Assembly (NCBI RefSeq): GCF_000067165.1 | Contig: NC_010162.1 | Span: 3,218,501 to 3,282,500, forward strand | Direction: 5' to 3' | Length of the DNA: 64,000 bases | Source of the DNA: Sorangium cellulosum So ce56 | GTDB lineage: Bacteria > Myxococcota_A > Polyangia > Polyangiales > Polyangiaceae | Part shown: one piece after another, positions 47,420 through 56,609 of the stretch | Layout: each line of letters begins with the position of its first letter | Position numbering within the stretch: the first letter of the stretch is position 1 | Position numbers and translations under genes: made by a program | The notes under the pieces: model-generated | Databases searched by the model: none | What the model was told of the DNA's origin: nothing | Seen by the model: the letters and a program-made list of their open reading frames with translations, nothing else

Positions 47420-47754
47420 CTACCGTTCTCTTGCTTGGATCGGCGAGCAAACGCCGCCGTACCGTCCTTACACGCTAGCGTGAGCAGCCGTTCTGCACGG
47501 CGCAGCCGCTTGTCGTGGGTTCGCAGGTCTGCGGGCAACTCCTCCTCTCGCCAGCTGGCCTCGGCGGCTCGCTGCGGGTGAGCGCGCAGCGGTCTGTTCA
47601 GGAGTACTTTCGCGGGTTTGGCCACATCGGGTGACAGTGGAACTTGGTTCCGGTGCGGTAGCGATCCTGATAAGGTGACGGGGGGATCACTCGTTGCAAC
47701 CTGAACACTCCGGAGGCGCCCCAGGGAACGGCGCCTCCTCATGGAGGCTCCCTC
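47420..47754. other. Leader region of the CheY-like gene
   Basis: 335 bp downstream of the tRNA with no supported gene. A perfect 9-bp hairpin (47712-47720 with 47730-47738, loop of nine) ends five bases before the GGAGG ribosome-binding site at 47743-47747 of the response-regulator gene. It may influence its translation. Two closely spaced T-containing stretches (around 47420-47440) could end the tRNA transcript, but no clear stem accompanies them. Confidence 0.4.
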
Positions 47755-48240
47755 ATGGCCGATCGTCGTGTCGACTCCTCGCGAAAGAGCTCTCCGGAAA
47801 CGGCCTCCGCTTCCGACTCGGCGCCGCGGAGCCGGCCGTCCGCGCCAAGTAGCCAGCCCAGCGAGACCGCTCGAAAGAAGAAGATCCTCGTCGTCGACGA
47901 CTCGCTGACTTCGCTGCTGTCACAGCAGCTGACGCTCGGCGTGGACGACTACGACATCATCATCGCGCGCAACGGCAAGGAGGCCATCGCGAAGGCGATT
48001 GCGGAGCGCCCCGATCTCATCCTGATGGACGTCGTCATGCCGGCGATGGACGGCTTCCAGGCCTGCAGGTGGCTCCGCGCGTTCGATGCGACGAAGACCG
48101 TGCCGATCATCATGATGACGACGAGGAGCGATCAGACGAGCATCAAGATCGGCTTCGCGAACGGGTGTACCGACTACCTCATCAAGCCTTTCGACAGCAA
48201 TACGCTGCTCACGAAGGTCCGCACCCACCTCGGCGAATAA
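47755..48240 (+). CDS. Single-domain CheY/PilH-like response regulator
   Basis: 161 residues: a Ser/Pro-rich N-terminal extension of ~40 residues, then one receiver domain (KKILVVDDSLTSLLSQQLTL) with the acidic pocket DD, phosphoacceptor Asp92 in LMDVVMPAMDG, Thr in MMTTRSDQ and the conserved lysine in YLIKPFD. There is no output domain, so it acts through protein contact like CheY, PilG or PilH, or passes phosphate on. GGAGG at 47743 supports the ATG. No kinase gene is adjacent. Confidence 0.9.
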   Translation: MADRRVDSSRKSSPETASASDSAPRSRPSAPSSQPSETARKKKILVVDDSLTSLLSQQLTLGVDDYDIIIARNGKEAIAKAIAERPDLILMDVVMPAMDGFQACRWLRAFDATKTVPIIMMTTRSDQTSIKIGFANGCTDYLIKPFDSNTLLTKVRTHLGE

Positions 48241-48463
48241 GCGATCTCGCCCCCTCGGCGCGCGCCAGGCGCTGCTTCGATCGAACCCTGGCGACCGGAA
48301 AGGCCCTCCGCGCGCAGGAGCAGCTTGCAGGAAGACGGGACGGCAGGCGCCGCGCGAGGCCTGCCGCAACACATACCCGAGCGCGCCTCGCGCGAGGCGC
48401 CCTGTCGCGAGGGGCGCAGAGGAGCCACGCGGCGCGCGCGACAGGCTCGGCGCCGGCCGTCGA

Positions 48464-48802
48464 TCAGAAGAACTGGGCCACGACGGCGCCGTACACGGGC
48501 AGTCCGGCGCATTCGCGCAGGTTCTCTAACACCGTGTTGCACCCGGCGATGGCGACGTCTCTGCCGTCGCACACGAACTCATCGTCGATGCAGGAGATGG
48601 CCTCGTCGAACTGGTCCTCGCAGCCGTCGTACCCCGCGGATCTCTCGGCGTCCTCGAGGGCGTCCACGCACTCCACCTCGTCTCTTTCGCTGCACGAGCC
48701 AGTGCAATCGCACTTGTCCTCGCACAGGCCGGACAGCGAAGCACCACAGCCCGGAAGCATGGCGAGCGCGAGGGCGATCGTGAACGAGGGGACGAGCTTC
48801 AA
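48464..48802 (-). CDS. Cysteine-rich lipoprotein
   Basis: 112 residues from a TTG at 48802, chosen because GGAGG lies seven bases upstream and a signal peptide starts there (KLVPSFTIALALAMLPGC). After the lipobox cysteine there are ten more cysteines in ~95 residues (CEDKCDCTGSC, then CVD, CEDQ, CIDD, CDGR, CNTV, CAGL), an even number consistent with five disulfides. The protein is acidic. Similar Cys-rich small lipoproteins of unknown role are frequent in myxobacteria. Confidence 0.72.
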   Translation of the reverse strand: MKLVPSFTIALALAMLPGCGASLSGLCEDKCDCTGSCSERDEVECVDALEDAERSAGYDGCEDQFDEAISCIDDEFVCDGRDVAIAGCNTVLENLRECAGLPVYGAVVAQFF

Positions 48803-48945
48803 GGGGTATCCTCCGACCTGGACGCGCAGCGCGCGAGCTACGATGACGGTGGCCCTCTTATCGCGTCCGCGGAGGAGGCACAAGCCGCACGTGCGCCGCC
48901 GGCCGTATGCCAGGGAGCTGGTCAGTGTGCGATACCGCCTCCCTC

Positions 48946-49527
48946 TCAGTTCCGCTGGCCTCGTTTGGCTCCTTCGGACCGCGCCGGCCAGAGCCGGCGG
49001 AAGCCGACGCCGAGGAGGGTGCCGTCGTCGCGCCGCACCAGGCCGCCGAAGCGGCACTTCTCCACCAGCGTGCCTTCGGCCAGATCGCCGCCGTCCTGAA
49101 ACCGGATGCGCTGGCCCTCGCTCAGGGCCGCGAAGACGCGCGCGTCGGCCGCGATGGCGATGAGCGACTCCGGCGCAGCGACGCGCAACGGCGCGAGGTC
49201 GGCAGGGCGCGCTCGGTGAACCACGCCCCGGCGGGTCACGGCGCTCGCGTGGCCCAGGCCTCGCGCTTCGTCCGGGGTGGATGATGCCGTTGTGGTGGTG
49301 TCAATCCACACATCGACGGTGACGCCACCCCTGTACAGGACCACCCCGGGGAGCGCCTTGCCTGTGGCGGTGGTCAGCAGGACCAGCTCGCCCACGCCGG
49401 GCTCGGTCGACGCGCGCCCGCCGAGGCGCTCACGCACCGCGTCCACCGTGGGCGTGGCCGACGCAGGCGCCGTCGCGCGGTCGGCGTGGGCCCGGTGGAG
49501 CAGGGGGAGCGAAAACTTGCGCGTCAT
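48946..49527 (-). CDS. Uncharacterised protein
   Basis: 193 residues if it starts at the ATG at 49527 (TRKFSLPLLHRAHADRA); ATGs at 49539 and 49614 are alternatives. No signal peptide or membrane helix. The sequence suggests two small beta-rich modules: GELVLLTTATGKALPGVVLYRGGVTVDVWID and EGQRIRFQDGGDLAEGTLVEKCRFGGLVRRDDGTLLGVGFRRLWP. I recognise no family. It sits on the minus strand between the Cys-rich lipoprotein and the SH3-like protein with ordinary codon use. Confidence 0.6.
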   Translation of the reverse strand: MTRKFSLPLLHRAHADRATAPASATPTVDAVRERLGGRASTEPGVGELVLLTTATGKALPGVVLYRGGVTVDVWIDTTTTASSTPDEARGLGHASAVTRRGVVHRARPADLAPLRVAAPESLIAIAADARVFAALSEGQRIRFQDGGDLAEGTLVEKCRFGGLVRRDDGTLLGVGFRRLWPARSEGAKRGQRN

Positions 49528-49638
49528 CGGCCCAACCATTCTACGCGAACCGACGCGTCCTCGCTCGGGCGCGGCCCTGGAATCCGCGCCTGAAGCCGCC
49601 CGCGTGTCTTCCACCAGGCCGCCGCTCGCGGCCCCCGG

Positions 49639-50553
49639 CTACAGGCCGATGGCGCCGCGGTACATCCACCCCGTCTTGCCGCGGTGCTCGATCTTGTACC
49701 AATCGTTCTGCCGGCCAACGAGCTTGACCCGAGTGCCACGCACCAGCCGCATCACCACATCACCCTCCTTGGGCGCGCCGCGGACGAGCGCAGTATCCCA
49801 GCTCACCGTGGCCAGACCGCTCACGGCGGTCTCGCTCGTGGTCGTGCCGGCGGCCTGCTCCTGTTCGCCGCCGCCTGCCTCTGCCTTCGCTGCGTCGGCC
49901 TGCGCGCCCGGGGGATAGAAGGTGGCAGTGTAGACGAGGGAGTACCGGCGGTACTTGTGCGGGACTTCCTCGAGGGACACGTTCGAGAACTCCCGCGCTG
50001 CGCACTGGAGAATGCCGCTGACCGTCGAGGCCGGCAGGCTCGTCTTCTTCCCCTTGACGACCTGGACCTCCTTCTTCTCGAAGTTGAGCTCGAAGCCGAT
50101 CGGGAGCTTGCCGTCCACGCCGAGCGCCGCCGGACACTGGGCGAGCTCCTTCAGCCGGGGCAGCGCGATCGGATCGAACTGGAGCTCTCCGCAGTCCTCG
50201 ACCTTCTTGTTCTTCTTGTCGGAGCAGCGCGTGATCCTGCCGGGGCCGACCACGACCTGCTGCTGGTTCTTCGCGGCGGCCTCGGGAGGCTTGGCCTCGG
50301 GCTCCGCGCTCCCGGGCGCCGCTGCCGCGGGGGGAGGGGACGCCGGCGCCGCCGTGGCCTCGGCCGTCGCCTTGACGTCGGAAGGCACGGTCGGGCCGAT
50401 GCGGACGCCGGCGAGCTTGGGCCACGCGACGCCGACGACAAACCCCACCAGCGCGATCACCCCGACCCGCGACCAGACCGGCTGCTCATCGCCGGGACGG
50501 GGGATGTCGACCGTCAGCGGGCGCTGCCTCTTCGCCATGTCCGCCTTCGCCAT
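49639..50553 (-). CDS. Membrane-anchored protein with C-terminal bacterial SH3 domain
   Basis: 304 residues from the ATG at 50553; a second ATG at 50538 has the better ribosome-binding site (GAAGGCGGAC). One membrane helix at ~30-48 (VGVIALVGFVVGVAWP), then an Ala/Pro/Glu-rich linker. A middle domain at ~105-215 contains three cysteines (RCSDKKNKKVEDCGE, AQCPAALG, LQCAARE), and the SH3b domain is at ~245-304 (ALVRGAPKEGDVVMRLVRGTRVKLVGRQNDWYKIEHRGKTGWMYRGAI). SH3b domains often bind cell-wall peptides. Probably periplasmic; function unknown. Confidence 0.75.
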   Translation of the reverse strand: MAKADMAKRQRPLTVDIPRPGDEQPVWSRVGVIALVGFVVGVAWPKLAGVRIGPTVPSDVKATAEATAAPASPPPAAAAPGSAEPEAKPPEAAAKNQQQVVVGPGRITRCSDKKNKKVEDCGELQFDPIALPRLKELAQCPAALGVDGKLPIGFELNFEKKEVQVVKGKKTSLPASTVSGILQCAAREFSNVSLEEVPHKYRRYSLVYTATFYPPGAQADAAKAEAGGGEQEQAAGTTTSETAVSGLATVSWDTALVRGAPKEGDVVMRLVRGTRVKLVGRQNDWYKIEHRGKTGWMYRGAIGL

Positions 50554-50623
50554 GTCCAGCACGTCGCCTAGCACAGGTGAGCCATCAGAACGAAATAGTC
50601 CGTTCGATCGGGCAGCGGACCGC

Positions 50624-52963
50624 TCAGTCGCCCGCGATGCCCGCCGCCTCGAGGAGCGGTCGCACCCGGGACTGCGCGATGGCGTAGACCGCGCGCACGC
50701 CGTCGCGCCGGGCGTAGACGACGTTCGTGCCACGGAAGGCGTCGCCCGCGCCGATCGCGATCGTGAACGACCCCACCGGCGCCCGCGGCGGGACCGCGTC
50801 GCTTTCCTCCGCCGGGGCGGCCTGCGGCCGGGAAAGCTCGACGGTGACCCGGAGGCGCGGCGGGCTGAGGCCATGGCGCCGCTCCGGCTCGCCCAGTGCG
50901 ACGGCGCCCTCGGCCCGAAGATCGGCCAGCGCGTCCCGGACGCTCGCGGCCAGCGCGGCGGCGCTCGCCTGATCGGCCGCTCCCGCGATCGTGAAGCCCT
51001 CCGGCGAGCGCTCGATCACGACCGGCTTCGCGCCCCGAGGGGCCAGCGTCACCCGCGCGATCTCGTGCGGCGGGACGAGGAAGACGTCGCGGCGGAGCAG
51101 CAGGCGACCGGCCGCGGCCTCCAGCGCCGGCGGCGCGACGAACACCGCGGCGCCGTCCCCGGCGCGCGCGAAGGAGCCCGCGCCGCTGCGCGCGCCGAGC
51201 GCCACCCGGGCCGCGCGCGTCGCCGCGCCGGTGCTTCCACCGCCGGGATCCGGCGCGGGGTCGAGCTCGGCCTCGACCACGAGCCGGGGCGCGCCGAGCC
51301 CGTGGCTCTGGCCAGCGTCCTCGGCGATCCAGCGCTCGGCCTGGAGGCCGGCGAGCAGCTCGGCGAGCTCGTCCGCCAGCCCGCTGTCGGCCGCGAGGCC
51401 CTCACCGGTCGGTTCGACGAGCCGCCAGGCGCCCTCGCCCGTCCGGCGGAGCCGCTGGACCAGGCCCGGGCGCTCGATCCGCAGCGCGCTGACCCGATCG
51501 GGGGTGAAATCGAACACCTTCATGGAGCGCAGCGACACCTCGGAAGGGAGGAGCGCGCCGGCGGCCAGGGCCGGGATCTCGGCGATCGCGCCGTCCTCGA
51601 GCCGCCGGACGTGCACCACGCCGGCCTGCTCGGCGCCGATCTCGAGCGTCTCGATCCGCTCCAGCGGCTCGCCCTCGGCGACCGCGCCCGGCGGCGTCGA
51701 GACGACGCGGAGGGTGGCCCGGGGCGAGGCGAGGCCGAGCGCCGCGCGATCGCTCGCCGCGGGCAGGAGGCGCGTGGCGCGGACGTCGAGGATCGCCTGG
51801 ACCAGGGCGCGGCCCGTCTCCGTCGGGACAGGCCGGTCCTGCGGGGCCCGCAGGTGCCACTCGCTGCCGGCGCGCGCGAGCTCCAGCGAACGCTCGCCGG
51901 CGGCGAGCTTCACCTCGGCGACCTCGTCGAGCGGCGCGGCGACGAGCGCGAGATCGACGAAGCGCGACGCCTCCTCGGTGAGCGGATCGAGCACGCTCGC
52001 GGGCACGCAGGCGGCCGCGCGCGCGGGCCCGCGCCGCACCGCGACGACGTGGTCGGGCCGGCCCGGGCAGGCGCCGCCCACGTCGATCAGGCCGCGCTTC
52101 GCCGCGGGATCGCTCGGCTCCAGCGTCAGCGTGACCCGGGGGCCGCCGGAGGACGCTGCCTGCCGCGCTTCCTCCTCCGAGAGGAACGCCTCGGCCTGCA
52201 TGCGGCCGAGCGCCGAGAGCACGAGATCGAGCGCCGGCGCGCTGACCCGGACGCCGCTGCCCTCGGGTGAGCCCTCCGCGAAGCGGAAGCCGGCCCCGCG
52301 GCCGCCGCCCCAGGGGGCGCGCGAGAACCGCCGCGATCCGCCGTCGCCGTCGAGCGTGAGGCCCGAGAGCTCCGCGGCGACGTAGGGGACGAAGCTCCGC
52401 GAGCGGAAGCGATCCGGCGGCACGTCGAGGGCCGACGCCAGCTGCTTCGTGATGACGAAGACGCCTCGGCCCGCGACCTCGGCGTAGACCGCGCCGGGCG
52501 GCGTCGGGGCGCCGCCGCCGAGCAGCAGGCGCTCGCGGCGCGGGCCCATCACGAGCGCGATCGAGAGCCTGGGCGAGGCCAGGCCGAGGGCGGCCGGGTC
52601 GCTCGCCTCCGCGGAGACGCGCCGCTCCGCGGTCGCGAACTCCAGCGTGCCGAGGAGCTGGTCGACCGTGGGCTCGTCGGCCGGGTAGCGCTGCCCGTCG
52701 ATCTCGACGTTCCAGGGGCGCTGGCCGGCGTCGTCGACCTCGCCGCGGGTGAGCCGCGCGGTCCGCGGCGCGCCGGGCGCGGCCATCGTCACGGTGAGCT
52801 CGGTGATCTCGTCGGGCCGCCACGCCTCGATCAGGTGCTTCTTGCGCCGCTCGGCCTCGTCGGTGGACACCGAGCCCCGGTCGAGGACGAGCAGCGCGAC
52901 GGCCGCCGCGGCGGTGAGCGCGACCAGGAGCAGCGTCGTCGCGTGCCGGCGCAGCGGCCGCAT
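50624..52963 (-). CDS. DUF4340-type envelope protein of the Gld-like ABC operon
   Basis: 779 residues. The ATG at 52963 shares a base with the stop of the upstream GldG-like gene (TGATG). One N-terminal membrane helix (TTLLLVALTAAAAVALLVLDRG) anchors a large periplasmic part with repeated blocks of the type (L)GLASPRLSIAL / GLASPRATLRV / GLGAPRLVVEAEL / GLSPPRLRVTVEL, the repeating unit of DUF4340 proteins, each followed by a beta-hairpin. Four such blocks are visible. In many bacteria this family is the last member of an ABC ATPase-permease-GldG-DUF4340 cluster, as here. Role unknown beyond that context. Confidence 0.85.
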   Translation of the reverse strand: MRPLRRHATTLLLVALTAAAAVALLVLDRGSVSTDEAERRKKHLIEAWRPDEITELTVTMAAPGAPRTARLTRGEVDDAGQRPWNVEIDGQRYPADEPTVDQLLGTLEFATAERRVSAEASDPAALGLASPRLSIALVMGPRRERLLLGGGAPTPPGAVYAEVAGRGVFVITKQLASALDVPPDRFRSRSFVPYVAAELSGLTLDGDGGSRRFSRAPWGGGRGAGFRFAEGSPEGSGVRVSAPALDLVLSALGRMQAEAFLSEEEARQAASSGGPRVTLTLEPSDPAAKRGLIDVGGACPGRPDHVVAVRRGPARAAACVPASVLDPLTEEASRFVDLALVAAPLDEVAEVKLAAGERSLELARAGSEWHLRAPQDRPVPTETGRALVQAILDVRATRLLPAASDRAALGLASPRATLRVVSTPPGAVAEGEPLERIETLEIGAEQAGVVHVRRLEDGAIAEIPALAAGALLPSEVSLRSMKVFDFTPDRVSALRIERPGLVQRLRRTGEGAWRLVEPTGEGLAADSGLADELAELLAGLQAERWIAEDAGQSHGLGAPRLVVEAELDPAPDPGGGSTGAATRAARVALGARSGAGSFARAGDGAAVFVAPPALEAAAGRLLLRRDVFLVPPHEIARVTLAPRGAKPVVIERSPEGFTIAGAADQASAAALAASVRDALADLRAEGAVALGEPERRHGLSPPRLRVTVELSRPQAAPAEESDAVPPRAPVGSFTIAIGAGDAFRGTNVVYARRDGVRAVYAIAQSRVRPLLEAAGIAGD

Positions 52964-54651
52964 CACGGCGATCCTTCGCGCTCGGCCTCGGCCGACGCGC
53001 CGCGCGCGCCGCGTCCGGCCGGCGCGCCGGGGCCCCCCTTGTCGCCGGGGCGGCGCTCGGAGCCGCGCCGCGCCAGGTACACGGCGAGGCCGAGGAGGGC
53101 CGCGGCGAGCGGCATGTACACGATGACGTAGCGGAAGATCCCGGCGAGCGAGTCCTCGCTGATCCGCAGGCCCGCCGTGAACGCCGGCTTGTCCGGGATG
53201 TCGAGCATGGGCGGGCTCGCCGCGAGCCATGACAGCGCGCTCTCGACGAGCACGGCTGTCCCGCGGAGCTCGGGGCTCTGCCAGTTCGCGCCGTAGAGCA
53301 CGCCGGGCGAGCCGACCACCACGACGCGCGGCCCGTGCGCGGCGCTGGACCCCGCGGGCTTCGGCAGCTCCGAGGCGCAGGCGACCGTGAGCGGACCCGG
53401 GTGATCGCCGTCGCGCGGCTTCGGTTCGGACGGATCTCGGGCCCAGCCGAAGAAATCGACCATGCCGAAGGCCTGGTCGCTCGTCACGAGCAGGGGCGCC
53501 GGGACCACCGGCCCGCTCGCCGTGGGCGCGAGCGAGCTCGCCACCGTGAGCACCGGGCCGAGCCCGAGATCGGCCGCCTTGATGAGTCCTTCGGTGATCG
53601 GGTGCGGCCTGACGATCGGCGCGAAGGTCTCGCCGAAGCCCTGCGTCGACCGGAGCTTCGGGTCGAGCTCGAACACGAAGTCCGACCGGAGCTCGACCCC
53701 CGCCACGGCGAGCAGGCCCGAGAGCCCGAGGTCCACGTACCGCTGATCGCTCTCGTCCGGCACGGGCCCGAGCGCGATCAGCGCGCTGCCGCCCTTCTCG
53801 ATGAACGCGCGGTAGCGGGCCACGTCGCTGGCCGGCACCGGCCGGCTCGGCCCGGCGAGGACGAGCACCCGGCAGCGGTCGAGATCGACCTCCGGCGCGG
53901 GCTCCGGCGGCGCGGCGAGAGCCTCCTCCTCGTCGTCGTGGCCGTCCGCGCCGCGGCCGCCGCCGAGCGCCACGACCTCGTAGTTGTTCTTGTTGAGCCG
54001 GCCCTTCAGCGCCGCGAGCCCGCCGGCGCCGCCGGCCTCGATCGACTTCTCGCCGTGCCCGGCCGCGAAGCAGATCCGCGGCCGCTCGCTGCGCAGGACG
54101 CTCCGGAGCGCGCCGGTGAGCGCCTGCTCGAGCCGCGGGCGCGACCGCAGGTCGTCCTCGTCCTCGACCTCGACAAGGTCGCTCGCCGTCAGGAAATGGG
54201 GCCGATCGCCGCGCGCGACGATGATCGCCGCGTCCGTGACGATGCGCCCGTCGTCCGTCTTGCCCGCGACGACGCCGTAGCGCTGCTGCACCGCCAGGAA
54301 CTCCGCCGGGCGCCGGTCCGGATCGGTCACCTCGACCTCGATCCGCGGGTTCTCGGCCCGGTACGCGTCGAGCAGGTGCCGCACCGAGAGCGTCAGGGGG
54401 TCGCCCTCCGAGAGCAGGACGTAGACGCGGATCGGCTCCTCGATCGAGCGCAGCGTCGAGACGGTCGCGTCGCTCAGCGTGTACAGGCCGCCCTGCGTCC
54501 AGTCCCAGCGCCTGTAGTGGCGGGCGACGAGCAAGTTGACCAGCACCGCGAGCACCATCGCCGCGATGATCCCGACGCTCGCCGAGAGCTTCTCGCCGAG
54601 CGAGGTGCCCGGCGGCGGAGCCCCGGCTTGCGCGGGCCGCTCTCCGGACAT
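52963..54651 (-). CDS. GldG-like auxiliary ABC transporter protein
   Basis: 562 residues. One N-terminal and one C-terminal membrane helix (SVGIIAAMVLAVLVNLLVA; YVIVYMPLAAALLGLAVYLARR) flank a large periplasmic region with the GldG/ABC_transp_aux pattern: LYTLSDATVSTLRSIEEPIRVYVLLS near the start, VLVLAGPSRPVPASDVARYRAFIEKGGSALIAL in the middle and VVVVGSPGVL later. In Flavobacterium GldA-GldF-GldG are needed for gliding; in other bacteria the family is of unknown use. The ATG overlaps the permease stop by one base (TGATG at 54649-54653). Confidence 0.85.
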   Translation of the reverse strand: MSGERPAQAGAPPPGTSLGEKLSASVGIIAAMVLAVLVNLLVARHYRRWDWTQGGLYTLSDATVSTLRSIEEPIRVYVLLSEGDPLTLSVRHLLDAYRAENPRIEVEVTDPDRRPAEFLAVQQRYGVVAGKTDDGRIVTDAAIIVARGDRPHFLTASDLVEVEDEDDLRSRPRLEQALTGALRSVLRSERPRICFAAGHGEKSIEAGGAGGLAALKGRLNKNNYEVVALGGGRGADGHDDEEEALAAPPEPAPEVDLDRCRVLVLAGPSRPVPASDVARYRAFIEKGGSALIALGPVPDESDQRYVDLGLSGLLAVAGVELRSDFVFELDPKLRSTQGFGETFAPIVRPHPITEGLIKAADLGLGPVLTVASSLAPTASGPVVPAPLLVTSDQAFGMVDFFGWARDPSEPKPRDGDHPGPLTVACASELPKPAGSSAAHGPRVVVVGSPGVLYGANWQSPELRGTAVLVESALSWLAASPPMLDIPDKPAFTAGLRISEDSLAGIFRYVIVYMPLAAALLGLAVYLARRGSERRPGDKGGPGAPAGRGARGASAEAEREGSP

Positions 54652-55397
54652 CAGCCCCACCTCCACGCGTCCACCGCGCGCACGGTCACGAACAGCGGCA
54701 GCGCGACCACCGTCCCGTCGAACACGAGGCGGCGCAGATCGACGATCCCGCGGGAGAAGTCGTTCATCTGCGTCCACACCGAGACGTAGGCGCAGAGGTC
54801 GTGGGCCGGGCCGTCCGGGAAGATGAACTCGCCGATGCCGAGGATGAACATGCCCATCACCGCCATCGTGCTGAGCACCGCGGCCATGAGCTGGCTCTTC
54901 GTGAGCGCGCTGGTCATCGTCCCGATCGCGAGGTAGCCGGCGCCGACCGCGAAGACGGCGAGGTAGCTCGACCCCACGACCCGCCAGTCGAGCTCGCCGG
55001 TCCTGCCGATGAGGACGACGTAGAGCAGCGTCGGCGCCCACATCGCGACGTACGTCACGAGGGCCGCGGCGTACTTCGCCAGCACCACGCCGGCGGAGCC
55101 GACCGGCGCCGTGAGGAGCGCCTCGATGGTGCCGCTCCTGCGCTCCTCCGCGAAGAGCCGCATCGTGAGCAGCGGGCAGACGAAGAGCAGCGGCAGGTAG
55201 ATCAGGATCGTCTGGCCGAAGAAGACCTGCACCGGGCCCGTGTCGGCGGAGAGCTCCACCTCGCCGGCGAACTGCGTCGCGATCAGGAAGAAGTGCACGC
55301 CCTGCACCAGCAGGAACGTGGTGATCAGCACCCACGCGAGCGGCGTCACGAAGAGCGAGAAGAGCTCCCGCTTGAAGATCGGCCAGAAGCCCCTCAC
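54651..55397 (-). CDS. GldF-like ABC transporter permease
   Basis: 248 residues, six membrane helices (for example FVTPLAWVLITTFLLVQGVHFFLIATQF, AVLSTMAVMGMFILGIGEFIF), ABC-2 type. Starts 4 bp inside the end of the ATPase gene (ATGA at 55394-55397). The helix after LRRSGTIEALLTAPV matches the ABC-2 permease pattern ERRSGTIE. It forms the membrane channel for the neighbouring ATPase. Confidence 0.9.
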   Translation of the reverse strand: MRGFWPIFKRELFSLFVTPLAWVLITTFLLVQGVHFFLIATQFAGEVELSADTGPVQVFFGQTILIYLPLLFVCPLLTMRLFAEERRSGTIEALLTAPVGSAGVVLAKYAAALVTYVAMWAPTLLYVVLIGRTGELDWRVVGSSYLAVFAVGAGYLAIGTMTSALTKSQLMAAVLSTMAVMGMFILGIGEFIFPDGPAHDLCAYVSVWTQMNDFSRGIVDLRRLVFDGTVVALPLFVTVRAVDAWRWG

Positions 55398-56470
55398 CGC
55401 CGCTCCTTCCCCGCGCCGCCCTCGCCGCGCCGGGCCGCGCTGCCCTTCTTCCGGTTCCCGGCCGCCGGCCGAGGCGCCTCGCCGCCCTCGGCCCCGGGCT
55501 CGGCCGGCTCTCCGGCGCCGCCCCGCGCGCCGGCGTCGTCGGCCGCGGTCAGCTCGGAGAAGACCTGCTCCAGCGAAGGGGCCCAGGGGACGAGCTCGCG
55601 CACCCCGATGCCCGCGGCGACCAGCGCGGCGACGAGGCGCTCGGCGGCCTCACCCGCGTCGGCGCCGGCGTCGAACTCGACCGTGAGCCGCGCCGCCTCG
55701 CCGGCGTCCTCCGCCTCGGCCGAGCGGACCTGCGCCGCGCCGCGCGCCACCGCGAGCGCCGCGTCCGCCGCCCCGCGCACGACGACGCGCGCGCCGGACG
55801 ACCGGCGCATCGCGCGGATCTCGTCGATCGAGCCCTCCGCCACGAGCCTCCCGCGGGCGATCACGAGCGCCCGCGTGCACGTCGCCTCGACCTCGGAGAG
55901 GATGTGCGTCGAGAGGAGCACCGTGCGGTCGCGGCCGAGCCGGCGCACGAGCGCGCGCACCTCGCGGATCTGGTTCGGATCGAGGCCGGCCGTCGGCTCG
56001 TCCAGGATGAGCAGCGGCGGGTCGCCGACGAGCGCGTCCGCGAGGCCGACCCGCTGGCGGTAGCCCTTCGAGAGGTGGCCGATCAGGACGCTCGCGACGT
56101 CCTCGACGCGCGCGTCGCGGAGGGCGCGCGCCACGGCCTCGCCGCGCGCGCGCCGCGGCACGAGCTTCAGCTCGGCGCGGAACGCGAGGTACTCCGAGAC
56201 GCGCATCTCCGGGTAGAGCGGCGAGGTCTCGGGCATGTACCCGAGCGAAGCCCGCGCGCGCATCGGCTCCTCGGTGATGTCGTGGCCGGCGATCCGCACC
56301 CGGCCGGACGTCGCGCCGAGGAACCCCGCGAGGATGCGGAGGGTCGTGCTCTTGCCTGCGCCGTTCGGCCCGAGGAACCCGACGATCTCCCCCTGGCTCA
56401 CCTGGAACGAGAGGTCGCTCACCGCCTGGTGGGGGCCGTAGGACTTGGAGAGGTGCTCGACCTCGATCAT
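55394..56470 (-). CDS. GldA-like ABC transporter ATP-binding protein
   Basis: 358 residues, including ~60 residues of Ala/Gly/basic tail after the usual end. Walker A GPNGAGKST at 34-42, signature-like LSKGYRQRVGLADAL, Walker B LLILDEPTAGLDP, and the switch His in LLSTHIL. First gene of a four-gene operon (ATPase, permease, GldG-like, DUF4340) with overlaps of 4, 1 and 1 bp. A DUF4162-like regulatory domain (~220-300) follows the ATPase core. Confidence 0.93.
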   Translation of the reverse strand: MIEVEHLSKSYGPHQAVSDLSFQVSQGEIVGFLGPNGAGKSTTLRILAGFLGATSGRVRIAGHDITEEPMRARASLGYMPETSPLYPEMRVSEYLAFRAELKLVPRRARGEAVARALRDARVEDVASVLIGHLSKGYRQRVGLADALVGDPPLLILDEPTAGLDPNQIREVRALVRRLGRDRTVLLSTHILSEVEATCTRALVIARGRLVAEGSIDEIRAMRRSSGARVVVRGAADAALAVARGAAQVRSAEAEDAGEAARLTVEFDAGADAGEAAERLVAALVAAGIGVRELVPWAPSLEQVFSELTAADDAGARGGAGEPAEPGAEGGEAPRPAAGNRKKGSAARRGEGGAGKERR

Positions 56471-56579
56471 CGTGGCATCGGGCGCAGGGGGTCAGGGCCG
56501 CCGGCGCGGTGCGCGCGGGCAGGCCGGTCGATCGCGCGGAACGCTTAGCGCACCGGGCGGGGCAGGGGAAGCGCGCGCC

Positions 56580-56609
56580 GGTCTGGCGTGGTCTGGCGGT
56601 GGTCTGGCG
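56580..56609. repeat. Three copies of ggtctggcg
   Basis: The nonamer occurs at 56580, 56590 and 56601 (spacings 10 and 11 bp) in the gap between the divergent ABC ATPase and DUF3293-like genes. Near-helical spacing could fit a repeated binding site; it could also be slippage. Confidence 0.55.

Noticed and set aside
47378..47581. Short plus-strand open frame starting inside tRNA-Phe
   Set aside because: Overlaps a clear tRNA, has no ribosome-binding site and no recognisable product.
47347..47760. Integrated element at the tRNA-Phe 3' end
   Set aside because: No integrase gene or repeated tRNA 3' end was seen in the following sequence; neighbouring genes look like ordinary host genes.
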